The notes below the pieces were generated by a model. That model saw only the letters and a program-made list of their open reading frames with translations. It did not search any database and had not been told where the DNA came from. Both the position numbers and the translations under genes were made by a program. A DNA stretch of 64,000 nucleotides from Artemisia argyi (lineage: Eukaryota; Streptophyta; Magnoliopsida; Asterales; Asteraceae), in NCBI GenBank assembly GCA_030686995.1, contig CM060709.1, positions 305,328,357-305,392,356 on the forward strand. Direction: 5' to 3'. Below, in pieces: positions 32,394-43,903 of this stretch; position 1 is the first letter of the stretch; each line of letters begins with the position of its first letter.

Positions 32394-33533
32394 ATGGGAG
32401 CGGGTGGTCGGATGTCGGATTCCTCAGACCATGAGGTAAAAGATATTCTCAAACGTGTCCCTGTTGATCCACCATTCTCGTTAAGTGATCTGAAGAAAGC
32501 AATTCCTGCTCATTGCTTTGAGCGATCTGTCATTCGTTCATCTTACTATGTTGTTCACGACCTCATTGTTACCTATGTCTTTTACTTCCTGGCAAACACT
32601 TATATTCCTCTTCTACCCACTCCTCTAGCTTACTTAGCGTGGCCAGTTTACTGGTTTTGCCAAGCTAGCATCCTTACTGGCCTATGGGTTATTGGTCACG
32701 AATGTGGTCACCATGCTTTTAGTGAATACCAGTGGATTGATGATACTGTTGGATTCATCCTCCATTCCGCACTCTTCACCCCTTATTTTTCGTGGAAATA
32801 TAGTCATCGAAATCACCATGCTAACACAAACTCACTTGATAACGATGAAGTTTATATTCCTAAGCGTAAGTCCAAAGTAACGTATTACTCAAAGATTCTT
32901 AACAACCCGCCTGGTCGAGTATTTACTTTGGTTTTTAGGTTGACTCTTGGATTTCCTTTATACCTTTTAACTAACATTTCTGGCAAGAAATATGGAAGGT
33001 TTGCCAATCACTTTGATCCCTTAAGTCCAATTTTCACTGAGCGTGAACGAATTCAGGTCGTGGTATCGGATATTGGCATTCTTGCCCTTATATATGGAAT
33101 TAAGCTTCTTGTAGCCGCAAAAGGAGCAACATGGGTAGCGTGCATGTACGGAGTTCCCGTGCTAGGTGTACATATGTTTTTTGTTTTGATCACTTATTTG
33201 CATCACACTCATCTATCATTGCCTCACTATGATTCAACCGAATGGAACTGGATCCGTGGGGCATTATCAACTATCGATAGAGATTTTGGATTCCTAAACA
33301 GGGTTTTCCATGACGTTACACACACTCACGTCTTGCATCATTTGATCTCATACATTCCACATTATCACGCGAAGGAGGCAAGAGATGCAATTAAGCCTGT
33401 CTTGGGTGAGTTTTATAAGATCGATAGGACTCCAATCTTTAAAGCAATGTGGAGAGAGGCAAAGGAATGCATCTACATCGAGCCAGATGAGGACAGTGAG
33501 CACAAAGGCACATACTGGTACCATAAAATGTGA
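32394..33533 (+). CDS. FAD2-like: FAD2-like fatty acid desaturase, acetylenase/conjugase type (copy 2)
   Basis: 379 residues, identical to copy 1 except Asp for Asn at residue 12 in the cytosolic N-terminus. By eye the coding regions differ at seven bases, six of them silent. All three histidine boxes, Gly-101 and the C-terminal WYHKM are kept, so both copies should encode active enzymes of the same specificity. The coding sequence shows no sign of decay. The promoter lacks the MITEs of copy 1 and the leader differs, so expression may differ. Confidence 0.95.
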   Translation: MGAGGRMSDSSDHEVKDILKRVPVDPPFSLSDLKKAIPAHCFERSVIRSSYYVVHDLIVTYVFYFLANTYIPLLPTPLAYLAWPVYWFCQASILTGLWVIGHECGHHAFSEYQWIDDTVGFILHSALFTPYFSWKYSHRNHHANTNSLDNDEVYIPKRKSKVTYYSKILNNPPGRVFTLVFRLTLGFPLYLLTNISGKKYGRFANHFDPLSPIFTERERIQVVVSDIGILALIYGIKLLVAAKGATWVACMYGVPVLGVHMFFVLITYLHHTHLSLPHYDSTEWNWIRGALSTIDRDFGFLNRVFHDVTHTHVLHHLISYIPHYHAKEARDAIKPVLGEFYKIDRTPIFKAMWREAKECIYIEPDEDSEHKGTYWYHKM

Positions 33534-34476
33534 TCAATGGCATAATGCAATATATTGGAACCTCAAGCTGCTTACTTTGTTTTCCTAGAAAGTTTATCGA
33601 GTTGTATTAATGTAACACAGAACCATTAATAATGTGTATGTTATGCCCTATTTCATATATGTGAAATGTTTCTTTAATTTGTTACAAAATTATCTATACA
33701 ATAGTATCTAATTCCTGTTTCACTAGAGATTGTTGGATTCTAACCTAGCTTTCAAAGAGTTTGGTCAACTTTGAAGGTGATTCACCTCAAAATTTTGCAT
33801 CTACTGAGACTAAGCATTTGATCTAAAATTACAGGTAGGCATATCATGTACAAACATGTCTTCTTCAAATGTGATATTTATTAAATCATCATAAAACACT
33901 TATAGATGATAATTCAAAACCTTTTATTGTAGTTTAATTGAAATCGGTGAGACTTTATTTGTGGACATGTAATACTCCTAATCCCTACATCCCAAAATTA
34001 TTGCCCACCGACAAAAACACACAGTACAAACTATTTTGAATTCTGCAAAAGCAACAAAATGACAGCTTTACCCTTTGACAATTAGTTAATGCTTTCATTT
34101 AGTTTTGTAGATAATAATTTTGATTAATGGTAATATGGTAAACTTAAACAATTTTAACTTCTATTTTTAGTAGTAGACAATCTTTTTGGGACAACTCATA
34201 AAAGAACCGTAGACAATAATATTGGGAAGGAGGGACCAATATATCATGTACAACACAACGATGATAAGGATGTATAATCGTATTAGCTAGAGAAGGACAT
34301 GCAATTGTAAGCATAGGAGAAAATGTGAGGTGTAATTTATTGACCTTTTAACCTCATAAGAATTGAACAAACTAAGGTCTAATGTTTACGTATAAAGATT
34401 CATAAGATTCACCATTTTGGACTCTGGATATGATTCAATGTTATTGTCAATTGCATCTTGATAAGATCATTTGGAT
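33534..34476. other. FAD2-like gene 2 to oxidase A' spacer
   Basis: Aligns with 11792-13218 of unit 1, minus the L1 fragment. It contains the uninterrupted Stowaway-like MITE (about 33982-34234). No gene. Confidence 0.6.
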
Positions 34477-35578
34477 CTACAGTCTACAATGGTGATCATC
34501 ATTCTGCATTCTGACATGGTTTCTGGTAATATCATTGAGAGTAGAACAGCCAGAAAGTGCCATGGTTAGTTCAAGTTCATCCTTCAACATTTCAATCACT
34601 CTTCGAACTCCATACTCTCCTTTTGCAGCCAGATCGTAAAGAATCGGACGTCCAATCTGCATATCAGACACGAGGTTGATAATCAGAAAATCACTACGAT
34701 GACTTTGATCTATTTTGAAGGTGTTACTAAGATATTACCAAAACAGCATGTGCACCGAGAGCTAAAGCCTTGAATATATCTGTTCCTCGCCTTATTCCTC
34801 CATCAAGTAGAACTGGTATTCGTCCTTGTACTGCAAGTACAACCTGCATAGCCGATAAAATTATCAATAAGTTGGCATTTTCTGCTTTCTGTCGCTAGTA
34901 TAATAGTGATTATAAATATAGATAATTACTTCTTCAAGAGCATCAATGGTCGCCGGAACTCCATCTAGTTGACGACCTCCATGATTTGAGACTATGATTC
35001 CTTCAACTCCTACTTCAACAGCTTTAATGGCTGCAAAAGAAACGTAACCTTAAAGATTATCGACACATTAATATAAGGAAGTCGTGTGCTTACCATCCTC
35101 ACGAGTGAGTACACCCTTTATCAATATTGGCAACTTTGTAATAGACTTTAACCACGAAATATCCTGCAAATAAAATCAGAGTTATGAGTTACCCACTTTA
35201 GCAAACTACAAAACTTATCATCAAAAGACCCAACAGATCTTAATTGTTTTCATGTTCAGGATGTCGAATACAGAGTATTAAAAGTCCCATTAACTAAAGA
35301 TCCTCAGAGCATTGGGTGTGGATGAAGAATGCGAGTTCGCCGTCCGAGCTGGAGGTGCCAACGGCGAGCCGTTGCTCGCCGCCACACCGGAGGTGGCTCG
35401 CCGTTGCTCGCCGTTGGGAATCTCCTCGTCGGGACGACGAGCTTCTTTGTCTGACAAAAGTCTGATTCTTTTTTTTTTTTTTTTTTTTTTTTTTACACTT
35501 TTAATAATGTAAAATGTATGTATATATGTATGGTTTTTTTGTAACATGTATATATGTATATGTGTGTTTTGATTTGTA

Positions 35579-35622
<44 letters not shown>

Positions 35623-36426
35623 GGTTTTTATACGTATATTTTTTTTGAATAATACAACTATATTAAACATAGGATTAAAATAACTTGAAACAACGTACAA
35701 TTATTTTACAAATACGATAACAAGATTAAACTTAAAAACGAAAATTAAAAACCTTAAAGTAGCGTACGATAATAAAAACTATGATTCAATAAAATGAATC
35801 ATCCGACACGTATCCCTCCTGACTCGAGTATGAGGCACTTGAGTCGTCCTCACTGGATGGGACAGGTGGAAGTCCCTGAGCCCAACGCCATTCGGTGGAG
35901 TTGGAGGTGGTGGGTTTTACAATGGCTAATCGTTGGTCAGTGGAAGAAGAACGGTTGCTAGCAACTGTATGGCTTGAAGTTCACGATTCTGAAGAACTTG
36001 TGAATGAACGTTCTTTTTGGAATGCAGTTACACAAAGGTTCAACAATCAGACTGAAGGTCAGGACCGTAATAAAAATAGTATTACGGCTCAATGGAACAG
36101 AATGAACCTTGAATGTCGTAGGTATAATTCTATTTACAAAGAGTTGGAGCGTACAAGTGCAGACCCTAATCGTCTCAGCAATGCAAACCGTATTTATCAT
36201 GAACAATATGGTAAAGCGATTAAATATCAACATGTGTGGTTCGCTCTTAGAAACACGTTCACATGGGACAGATTCGATGAGTAATGGGAGAGCTTTCAAA
36301 TATTTTCAGGTTTGGTTGATTTTGAAGAGCAACACCATCTGGAACCGATTTATCAATTAATCGCCTTTGTATTATTGTATCGTTTGTTGGTTTATGTTAA
36401 GTATTTATTTTCGTGCCGTATCGTAT

Positions 36427-36457
<31 letters not shown>

Positions 36458-38482
36458 CCGCAAGTCGTATGTTTTTTTTCCGTATTGTAACTTTTTTATT
36501 TGATGAAATAAAATTAGTATGTTTTGTTATTTTTTAGTATTTGTGAAATGGATTTAATTTATTTAATGAAATGAATAAAAAAATAAATGTGTAAGAGGTG
36601 GGGCCCGAATGGGGAAGTGGAGGTTTGTTGTTTGGTGAGGGGGGGTTTGTTGTGGTTTGTTGAAGTTGAGGTGTTTTGGTGATGTGGCATGGTGGGGCCC
36701 GAATGGGGAGCCTTGGCCTTGTTGCCACACCCAATGCTCTCATGACTATAGAAGAAAAAAGAGATGTCAAGTAATGCTTTTACACCTTCCAAGAAAAAGA
36801 AGCATCAGCGTTTGTGGAAGATAAAGCTGCAAGTTTGGAACCATCAGTCTGCAAAACACATATACTCGATTATTACAATGAATGCCTAATCGTTAATAAT
36901 GCACCCGCAAAAAGCTAAACGAAGATAGTGGTTTCACTTGCATCATCAATTTCAGTGGACATAAGTCCTTCAAAATTCTTCAGCTGGGGTGCAATCATTC
37001 TACATAAGTTACAACAAAAAGTCAACGTTGCTTTCTAACAGAACAATCTTCAAAGATTAAATAGAAAAATTTTCAGAATAGTAATATTCAGGATAATTGT
37101 TACTTGTTCTTTATGTCAGCTTCCCTCCGTCCAAGTCTAGGAGTATCAACAGTAAGAAGAATAGCCTTGAATCCATTTGTTTCAGCTCTTTTCACCATCA
37201 GAGCGGATATATCACGTCTGTTGAGGATCTAACAACACATGCAAAACATTACAATATATATTCCGCAAGGAAATATCTTTATGAGGATTGTAAAAAGGGA
37301 GTCATGAGATGTGCTTTCGGTAGGAGCGATATCAGCCACAACGGATGGGTTGAACAACAGACTTGAGCATTGGAGGGAGGCTCTTGAAGAGAATGGCCTT
37401 CGGGTTAGTAGGGAGAAGACTGAATACATGAGATGTGCTTTCGGTAGGAGCGATATCAGCCACAACGAAGAAACGGAAGTCTGCATCGGAGACCAGATCC
37501 TCCCACCTAAGGAGTCTTTTAGATATTTGGGTTCGGTGATTCACAAATCAGGGACGATAGACAACGACGTAACCCACCGCATCGGAAGAGGCTGGGCGAA
37601 ATGGAGGGCGGCGTCAGGGGTGCTATGTGATAGGAAAGTACCCGTTAAGCTTAAGGGTAAATTTTATAGGGTGGCTATTAGACCGGCTATGCTGTACGGG
37701 TCAGAGTGCTGGCCTATCACAAAAGCCCAAGCAAACAGGGTGGAAGTAGCGGAACTAAGAATGCTCAGATGGACTTGTGGTAAAACTATGTCTGACATGA
37801 TTCCTAACGGGGTGTTCAGATCGGCACTTGAAGTAGAATCTATTATCGCGAAGATGAGAGAAGGAAGGTTGAGGTGGTTTGGTCATGTCAGGAGAAGACC
37901 ACAAACAGCGCCAGTAAGGAGAGTCGAATCGCTTTTAGTCGATGGTCGGAGAAGGAGGGGTAGACCTAAACTTAGATGGGAGGATAGGCTTAAGCTCGAC
38001 ATGGAGGAGCTTCACTTGTCCGAGGACATGACCTCAGATAGGAACGCGTGGAGAGATAGGTTTAGTATTCGTGGTTAGTTTTGGGGCTCAGTTGGGTTTG
38101 TGGTTTAGGCTTTTTAGGGTCCCTTGACTTGCCCCCTTTAGGAGATAGGTGCTTCTGCTTTGCCTCGGCTAGTGTTGTGGTGTTGCCTTTGTTGTGCCTT
38201 TAGGCTTTAGGCCCTTTGCCTGTGCCTTTTGCTTGCTCTTTTTGCTTTGCCTTAGCTTTAGGCCCTTTGCGTTGCCCTCTTTGGTCTTAGCTGCTTGGTT
38301 TGGCCTTGGTCTTGTGTCCCCCTCGCACCCTTTTTTTGCTGGCGCTTGTCTAGGTGGTTTTGTTCTGGTTGTTTTGTCTTGCTTGTCTTGTCGTTATGCT
38401 TTGTTTGCTCTTTTACTTGTTGTGTCGGTTTGCTTTTATGTTTGCTTATATGCATGTTGTGTCGTATTGCCTATATGTTTGT

Positions 38483-38518
<36 letters not shown>

Positions 38519-39393
38519 CGCGTTTTATTTACTTCGAGCACACTTTGCACACACTTGCCGGAGGTCTTTCTGGAAGCAGTCTCTCTACCTGCAGGGTTCC
38601 CTGGGGTAGGGGTAGGATCTGTCTACATCCCACCTCCCCCATACCCCGCCTTGGCGGGATTGGGTATGTTGTTGTTGTTGTTGTTGTTGTTGTAAAAAGG
38701 GAGTCATGAGGACCACATACATACAACTGAAAGAATCGAACAGCATTGCAACTTGAAGCAACCTCCTCAATTGTGCATGTAGACATGAAAGATAACCCCT
38801 TAAACAGAAACGGCAAAATAAAGATAAAAGTAAACACGAGCAAAGTATAGTATTTACCATATTTAAGAATAGCACTTTTTATACCATTATGACGTTACAT
38901 GCTGCCGCAGCTTTAGCTGTCAAGATCTCTCCTGCAAAATTCAATAAATATTTACGCATACAAACACAAAATAATGATAGTTGCTAGAAACATATAGCAA
39001 ACAAGTATTTTGCTCGATTTAGTACTTTGTGTACACGAAGTACCTACCTCCAGGATGTGCCAATTTATGCATAGCTGTTGGAGCAATGATGATGGGCGCT
39101 GAAGTTTTGTAGCCCAATATTTCCGTTGACATATCTATTTTGCTCACATCCACTAGAATCCTTGGCCATAGACTGACAATGAGGTACTGTGAAATAGCGA
39201 ACGTAATATGATAACAAAATCTTAAGGAAAAACAGGTTTTAATGTATTACGTAATTCGTTGAAATGCTTCAATATTCTCTCTGAGTGTGTGCTCATCGTC
39301 GGATCCCCCAGCAAAGAAGTCATAATACATCTTTGGAAGGGTAGTTCTTGCTAATTCTTGATATTCCTTCACATTTACCGGGTCATCACCCAT
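34477..39393 (-). CDS. HAOX-like: (S)-2-hydroxy-acid oxidase, gene A' (unit 2)
   Basis: Paralogue of gene A, 364 residues. Eleven exons join in frame: 39251-39393, 39048-39172, 38885-38931, 38721-38798, 37104-37228, 36942-36999, 36786-36848, 35094-35163, 34930-35030, 34739-34843, 34477-34656. Active-site features are those of A, including Phe at the spinach Tyr-24 position, and the C-terminus is HCRL. It keeps the intron that A has lost; that intron (35164-36785) now holds a Harbinger element. A LINE occupies the intron 37229-38720. The GC donor (36941-36940) is shared with A, so it predates the duplication. One acceptor changed from CAG to AAG (38799-38800). The frame is intact, but the inserted DNA may affect splicing or silence the gene. 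Confidence 0.85.
35307..36739 (+). mobile_element. PIF/Harbinger-type element, non-autonomous
   Basis: Perfect 15-bp inverted ends (GAGCATTGGGTGTGG and its complement) are flanked by the 3-bp direct repeat TCA (35304-35306, 36740-36742). It encodes only the Myb/trihelix-like accessory protein (35922-36284), no transposase. GC-rich repeats lie near the left end, T runs at 35470-35494 and 36428-36457, and a GTATAT minisatellite at 35581-35622. It sits in an intron of oxidase gene A'. Confidence 0.85.
35922..36284 (+). CDS. Harbinger-associated Myb/trihelix-like protein
   Basis: 120 residues from the first ATG ([20 protein letters not shown]). RW(S/T)-x-EE-x-x-L followed by W-x-x-V-x-x-x-F and W-x-x-(M/I)-N matches the Myb/SANT-like module of plant Harbinger second-ORF proteins (often labelled glutathione S-transferase T3-like), which bring the transposase to DNA. 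It ends [16 protein letters not shown]. About 15 codons downstream, a second stretch ([16 protein letters not shown]) repeats this tail, so the 3' end suffered a local duplication. Probably a transposon gene, perhaps inactive. Confidence 0.65.
   Translation: MANRWSVEEERLLATVWLEVHDSEELVNERSFWNAVTQRFNNQTEGQDRNKNSITAQWNRMNLECRRYNSIYKELERTSADPNRLSNANRIYHEQYGKAIKYQHVWFALRNTFTWDRFDE
37309..38689 (+). mobile_element. 5'-truncated RTE-type LINE
   Basis: It matches the 3' part of the LINE at 61066, including the 3' UTR and the final (TTG)n tail. Both sides carry the same ~20-bp target duplication (37288-37308 and 38690-38710). The matching place in unit 1 (14404-14424) is a single, empty site. Its left end is rearranged: 37309-37346 is an out-of-place copy of the segment that recurs at 37430-37470. 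It sits in an intron of gene A', antisense to it. Confidence 0.9.
37353..38078 (+). pseudogene. LINE reverse transcriptase, C-terminal fragment
   Basis: Corresponds to the last ~240 residues of the 785-residue protein at 61066-63423, with few replacements. It contains the post-RT region ([10 protein letters not shown]..., [15 protein letters not shown]). The RT catalytic motifs are upstream of the truncation and absent. The frame stays open by chance and by recency. Confidence 0.85.
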
Positions 39394-40658
39394 CCTTACT
39401 TAACTCAGATTCTGGAGTGAAGATTTAGGATCAGCTAGCTTCTTTATCAAGGACATAGTATGTTCAGGTACTAAATTATTATGTTCAAGACTAAATTAAC
39501 ATTAGTTAAGCTTCTTTATCATGGACTTACAGTCTTCATGTTTGACTACAAGTCAAAACACTTTTTAGTAAACTCTACTTGAAACCATATTTTTATAGAT
39601 ATATTCGCTAGCAAGTGCAAAAAGCGTGTTCAATCAATAAGATTGAGCAACACATGTTTTGCTTAGTGGTTTTTAAAGTGTCCACCAACTAAGAGGTTTT
39701 AGGTTTAAGTCCTAGTAGCAACTGTGTGTGAGTATTTTTTGTTTTATAAAAAAAATGGAAAAGAATATGTATGGTTGCCCAGAAACCATGAAATATATGA
39801 ATCAAACATCAAAATTTGCGACAATGATTTTCGCTCATCAAGCTGTAATAACTTCCAGTATTCAAGTCTAAAACTGTAAATTAAACATAAAACATGTATT
39901 ACATTATAAGATGCTAACCAAATCAAGAACTTGAAATAAGATCGTACCTTTAACTGGTGTTGACGTAAGGGGAAGAATACGTACGTATGCAAAAGAGGGT
40001 CAACAACTTTTAGAAAGCTTGTGCCGTAACTTTAAGTATTGAGGCCATTTTGTTGGGCAAAATTACATGGGATCCATATTGGAATACCAGACAAACATAT
40101 ACATTTTCTGAGCAGCATCCACAATTCGGACAAAAGGATACATACGCATAAATATCATCAAGTTGTCATTGTCATCATTAAAATTAAATATACTGCCTGC
40201 AACCAAATAATTGCTTATTCATTCGTATGCAAGTAACATCATAAGTAACGACTCGTTGGCTTTTAGCGAGTAAGAATCTCAAAAGAGATTTTCATCATCT
40301 TCATATACCAAAATCAAATAAATCAACACAAAAATTAAATCAGAATCATGAATAAATAAAGAAAAGCTGTTGTGAAGTGGTACAACTGGATGATTCTGTT
40401 TATTATCGTCCTCCACTGAGGACGAGATACTTTTTGAAATAGAGAAAACACAGACCAATGTAAAAACAGTTAGCGTCCTTCTGTTGTTGGACTGTAGTCA
40501 TAATCATTGCATACAATGGAATTCATTACCTTAAATGATTGGACAATTTAAGGTTCAAAGATCTATAAAATCAGAATTTAGGACTATGGATCCGTCTTTC
40601 GAATTTATTTTATCTAGTAAATTATACTTCAAATGCGTCTTGATAAAATAGTTGGAAA
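39394..40658. other. Spacer between oxidase genes A' and B'
   Basis: Aligned with 15107-16380; includes the SINE-like block near 39660. No gene. Confidence 0.5.
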
Positions 40659-41590
40659 CTACATTCTACAATGGCGATTATCACTCTGTGTCCTGACATG
40701 GTTCCTGGTAATATCATTGAGAGTAGGACAACCGGAAAGAGCCATGGTGAGCTCGAGTTCATCTTTTAACATCTCAATCACTCTTCTAGCTCCATATTCT
40801 CCCTTTGCTGCCAACCCAAACACAATCGGACGTCCTACCTGAAAACATTTGATTACAAGAGGAAGAATACTAGAGGAGCTCATTTCAAAAGGGATCATTT
40901 AGGTAAATTACTAAAAAATTCATCCTAAATGGAAATGGACAAAGCTGCCCAATGCGTATTTCTGAAGTATAAGACCTCCTATATCATTGTATTCATAAGA
41001 TTAGATGACTATTGCAATCATATCAGTTTTTTAATCATAATTCGCTGACTCTTTTTTATACGACTTTGGGGTTTAGTGTTTTGGTTCAACCAACTCAGCC
41101 TAGCCAGTTTTGACCCGTTAGCTCTAATGTCCAGTAATAATTAGAAAGCAATATTACCAGAACAGCTTGTGCCCCGAGAGCTAAAGCTTTGAATACATCT
41201 GTCCCTCGCCTTATTCCTCCATCAAAGAGAACTGGTATTCGTCCTTGAACTGCAAGTGCCACCTGCATTCCAAAGATTTTCCTAATGAACTAATACTTTT
41301 TGTGTCTCACAATTGGTAACTGATAATTATATATGAATTATCACCTCTTCAAGAGCATTAATGGTGGCCGGGACGTAATCTAGCTGGCGAGCTCCATGAT
41401 TAGAGACTATGATTCCTTCAACTCCTACTTCCATAGCTTTGAGGGCAACCAAGAAACATAAATTAAGATTCAGAATGTAAATGATATCTACACATGAACA
41501 AAAGAAGCTCGTGAACATACCATCTTCACGAGTGAGTACACCCTTTATCAAAACTGGTAGCTTTGTAATGGACTTTAACCAAGCAACGTC
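40659..41590 (-). pseudogene. (S)-2-hydroxy-acid oxidase gene B', 5'-deleted
   Basis: Only the last four exons of gene B remain: 41521-41590, 41345-41445, 41158-41262, 40659-40838. The first seven exons and the start are gone: the sequence jumps from intron text (TTCTCACATAAGC, as at 17359-17371) to ACGTGGCCTCACC (as at 18993), removing what corresponds to about 1.6 kb. The acceptor before exon 41345-41445 has also changed from AG to TG. No protein can be made from a normal start. Confidence 0.9.
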
Positions 41591-41887
41591 CTACAAAACA
41601 AGCTAGTTTGTCAAGAAAGTTCTCACATAAGCACGTGGCCTCACCAGGTTAATCTCAGGACCCGTTTCTGACCCTTTCCTTGCGGCCTTGCCACCCACAA
41701 ATGTACACACCTAGCGAGGTTAACCCCTTGATCTCTTATGCGGAAACCAAGGACTTTACCTTACTACTAGACCAATTGGCGATGATTTGTCCAACTTTAA
41801 ATCACGTTATAAATTTTGGAAACTATGAGAGTTTGGAATGTTTTCTAACCATCCCACACTGGTGGAGTTTATAACCAAAGGTAGATA
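41591..41887. other. Deletion junction and SINE remnant
   Basis: The breakpoint is near 41630-41632. The SINE body (minus strand) continues to about 41777 and is followed by sequence equal to 19138-19245 of unit 1. Confidence 0.6.
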
Positions 41888-42084
41888 CTCCCTCCGTCTC
41901 AAAATTATTGTCATGAGAGAGAATACACAAAGTTTAATAAAAGTGGGGACACTTTAATTTTCAACCACTAAAATGGAATATCCTTCCACTAGATTCTCTA
42001 GTTTTTACTATATAAGGAAAGTGGACAATTATTTTGAGACATCCTAAAATAGAAATATGGACAATAAATATGAGACGGAGGGAG
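41888..42084. mobile_element. Stowaway MITE
   Basis: 197 bp with ends CTCCCTCCGTCTCAAAATTA and TATGAGACGGAGGGAG, bracketed by TA. Unit 1 has the empty site (GGTAGATATATAATTTGG near 19240). Confidence 0.9.
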
Positions 42085-42871
42085 TATATAATTTGGACTA
42101 AAATCAATTATAGTCTCTTGATTTGTATACTGTGTACTTTTACTACACTTGCACAGCATAGCAAGTTGGGAAGTAAAATCATTTCGTCTTTAATTTATCC
42201 ATTTGTCAGAAGATAATAAAAGTTTCATGATTAATTCAAACAAAATCCATATTATAATACAATTAATAGTGTAAGTAAAACAGACCAAGGGGTTATCTAT
42301 TAGAACTGCTGATTCTTTTTTGCATAGTAATAACAACAGTTAGTAATCTACTTATTCCACAAAATAATATCTCAGTAAACCATTCTGAAACACCCTCAAA
42401 ATTATTCACTGCAAAACATCCCTTTAAATGATGTTGAAAACATTAAGTACTTATAACTTAAAAACATGCAGGTTGGGTTCTAACATAATAAGCTGTTAAC
42501 CAAACCAAGAATATATATATATACATCTTATAAGTATAAAATTAGAGAATAAAAAAAAAATACCTTTTTATTGGAACTGATTTGCAGAGGTTGAGTATTT
42601 TAGGGTCAAAGCCGTGTGAGCAAGCTCAAATGAGTCGTGTTAAATGGGTTTGGTTTTTGGGACAAGTTTTAAGGACCACATGGAACCAGACAAATGTGTT
42701 CAGTTTAAATCATTGTCACCGAGTGGATTACGTTGTTGTCTTGCGAATAAACTTTGAGCTAATGCTATTTTGGTACAAAAATATTACTTTGGTTCACGAT
42801 GTCACTTTCAACCTTCTCTTCGATCTCATTTTGGTCATTCTGCTTGACTGCTCATTTCACATGTTTTCTTA
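42085..42871. other. Non-coding sequence shared with unit 1
   Basis: Aligns with about 19246-20030. The conserved frame (from about 42582; 19746 in unit 1) is not longer than chance and has no domain. Confidence 0.5.
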
Positions 42872-43227
42872 GAGCATCCACATCAATAAGGTGAGTTATA
42901 ACTTAATTCAGCGTCACGTCAGCGCCACGTCAGCTTTAACATTTTAACTTTAACTCACAAAAAAACACCCGCAACAATAACTCAACTTTAACTCAACCTT
43001 AACTTAACAACAATTTACAAAAACACTCCTTCATTTAGGAGGGAAAGTGATGTTTTTTTTTACTTTTTTATTTTTTCTTTTTACAAATGCAGCTTGTTAA
43101 CGTGTGTTAGCCACTTAACTTGGCACGTTAACGTGGAGTTAACACCGGATCTCGCAACGAGTAACGCTTGTTTAACGTGAGTTATTTCCACTTTAACGCA
43201 TGTGTTGCGTTACCACTAATGATGCTC
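42872..43227. mobile_element. Tourist-like (Harbinger) MITE
   Basis: 356 bp with GAGCATCCACATCAAT and ACTAATGATGCTC ends, bracketed by TTA (42869-42871, 43228-43230). Unit 1 shows one TTA only (TTTTCTTACAAGTG near 20024-20037). Its GAGCAT start is shared with the Harbinger element at 35307, a possible source of transposase specificity. Confidence 0.85.
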
Positions 43228-43247
43228 TTACAAGTGTCTAAATAATA

Positions 43248-43444
43248 CTCCCTCCGTCTCAAAATAATTGTCAGGAGACAAGAATTACTTAGTTTAATAA
43301 AAGTGGGGCCAATTTAATTTTTAACCACTTAAAGAGAATAGTCATTTACTTTATTCTTTAGTTTTTACTTAAAATAGAATGTGGACCATTAATTTGAAAC
43401 ATCCCTAAAAGGAAATATGGAGAATTATTTTGAGACGGAGGTAG
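43248..43444. mobile_element. Second Stowaway MITE
   Basis: Ends CTCCCTCCGTCTCAAAATAA and TTTGAGACGGAGGTAG bracketed by TA. Absent from unit 1 (CTAAACGATAGTTG near 20039). Same length and family as the element at 41888. Confidence 0.85.
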
Positions 43445-43447
43445 TAG

Positions 43448-43903
43448 TTGTTAAGATCCCGATCCTGATCTTAGGATTTTGCGATTTTACGATTCTACAA
43501 AGTAAAAATGATCCGGATCCTACGATCTTAACAAGCTTAAGATCTTATAGGATCCCAATCTTGACCATAGGATCTTAAAGATCTACTCCGATCTGATCTT
43601 ACTTTTCTCAAACCGTAAACTAAAAAAACTACAAATTTATGGTTTATGTTTTTATATAATGCAAAAAACAATGTATGATTTTTATTAAATATTCATATTC
43701 ATAATTTAGGACAGTATTTTTATGAAATATTCATATAATTTCATGTTTATAATATATAATAATTTATAGATTTGAATAATAACAAAAATCATTAAAAAAA
43801 TAGCATTATAGTAGGATCTTAGGATCCTGATCTGATCTTACGATCACGATCTTGCAAAGATGAAAACGATCCTAGGTAGGATCCCGATCTTGAAAACCTC
43901 GGT
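43448..43903. repeat. GATC-rich repeat element, unit 2 copy
   Basis: Counterpart of 20050-20505 with small substitutions and indels. Confidence 0.5.

Noticed and set aside
35312..35512. GC-rich frame at the start of the Harbinger element
   Set aside because: Repetitive GCTCGCCGTTG words followed by a T run; no protein resemblance.
38194..38709. 171-codon Cys/Leu/Phe-rich frame
   Set aside because: 3' UTR of the LINE; the same region at 63456-63797 is read differently, so it is not conserved as protein.
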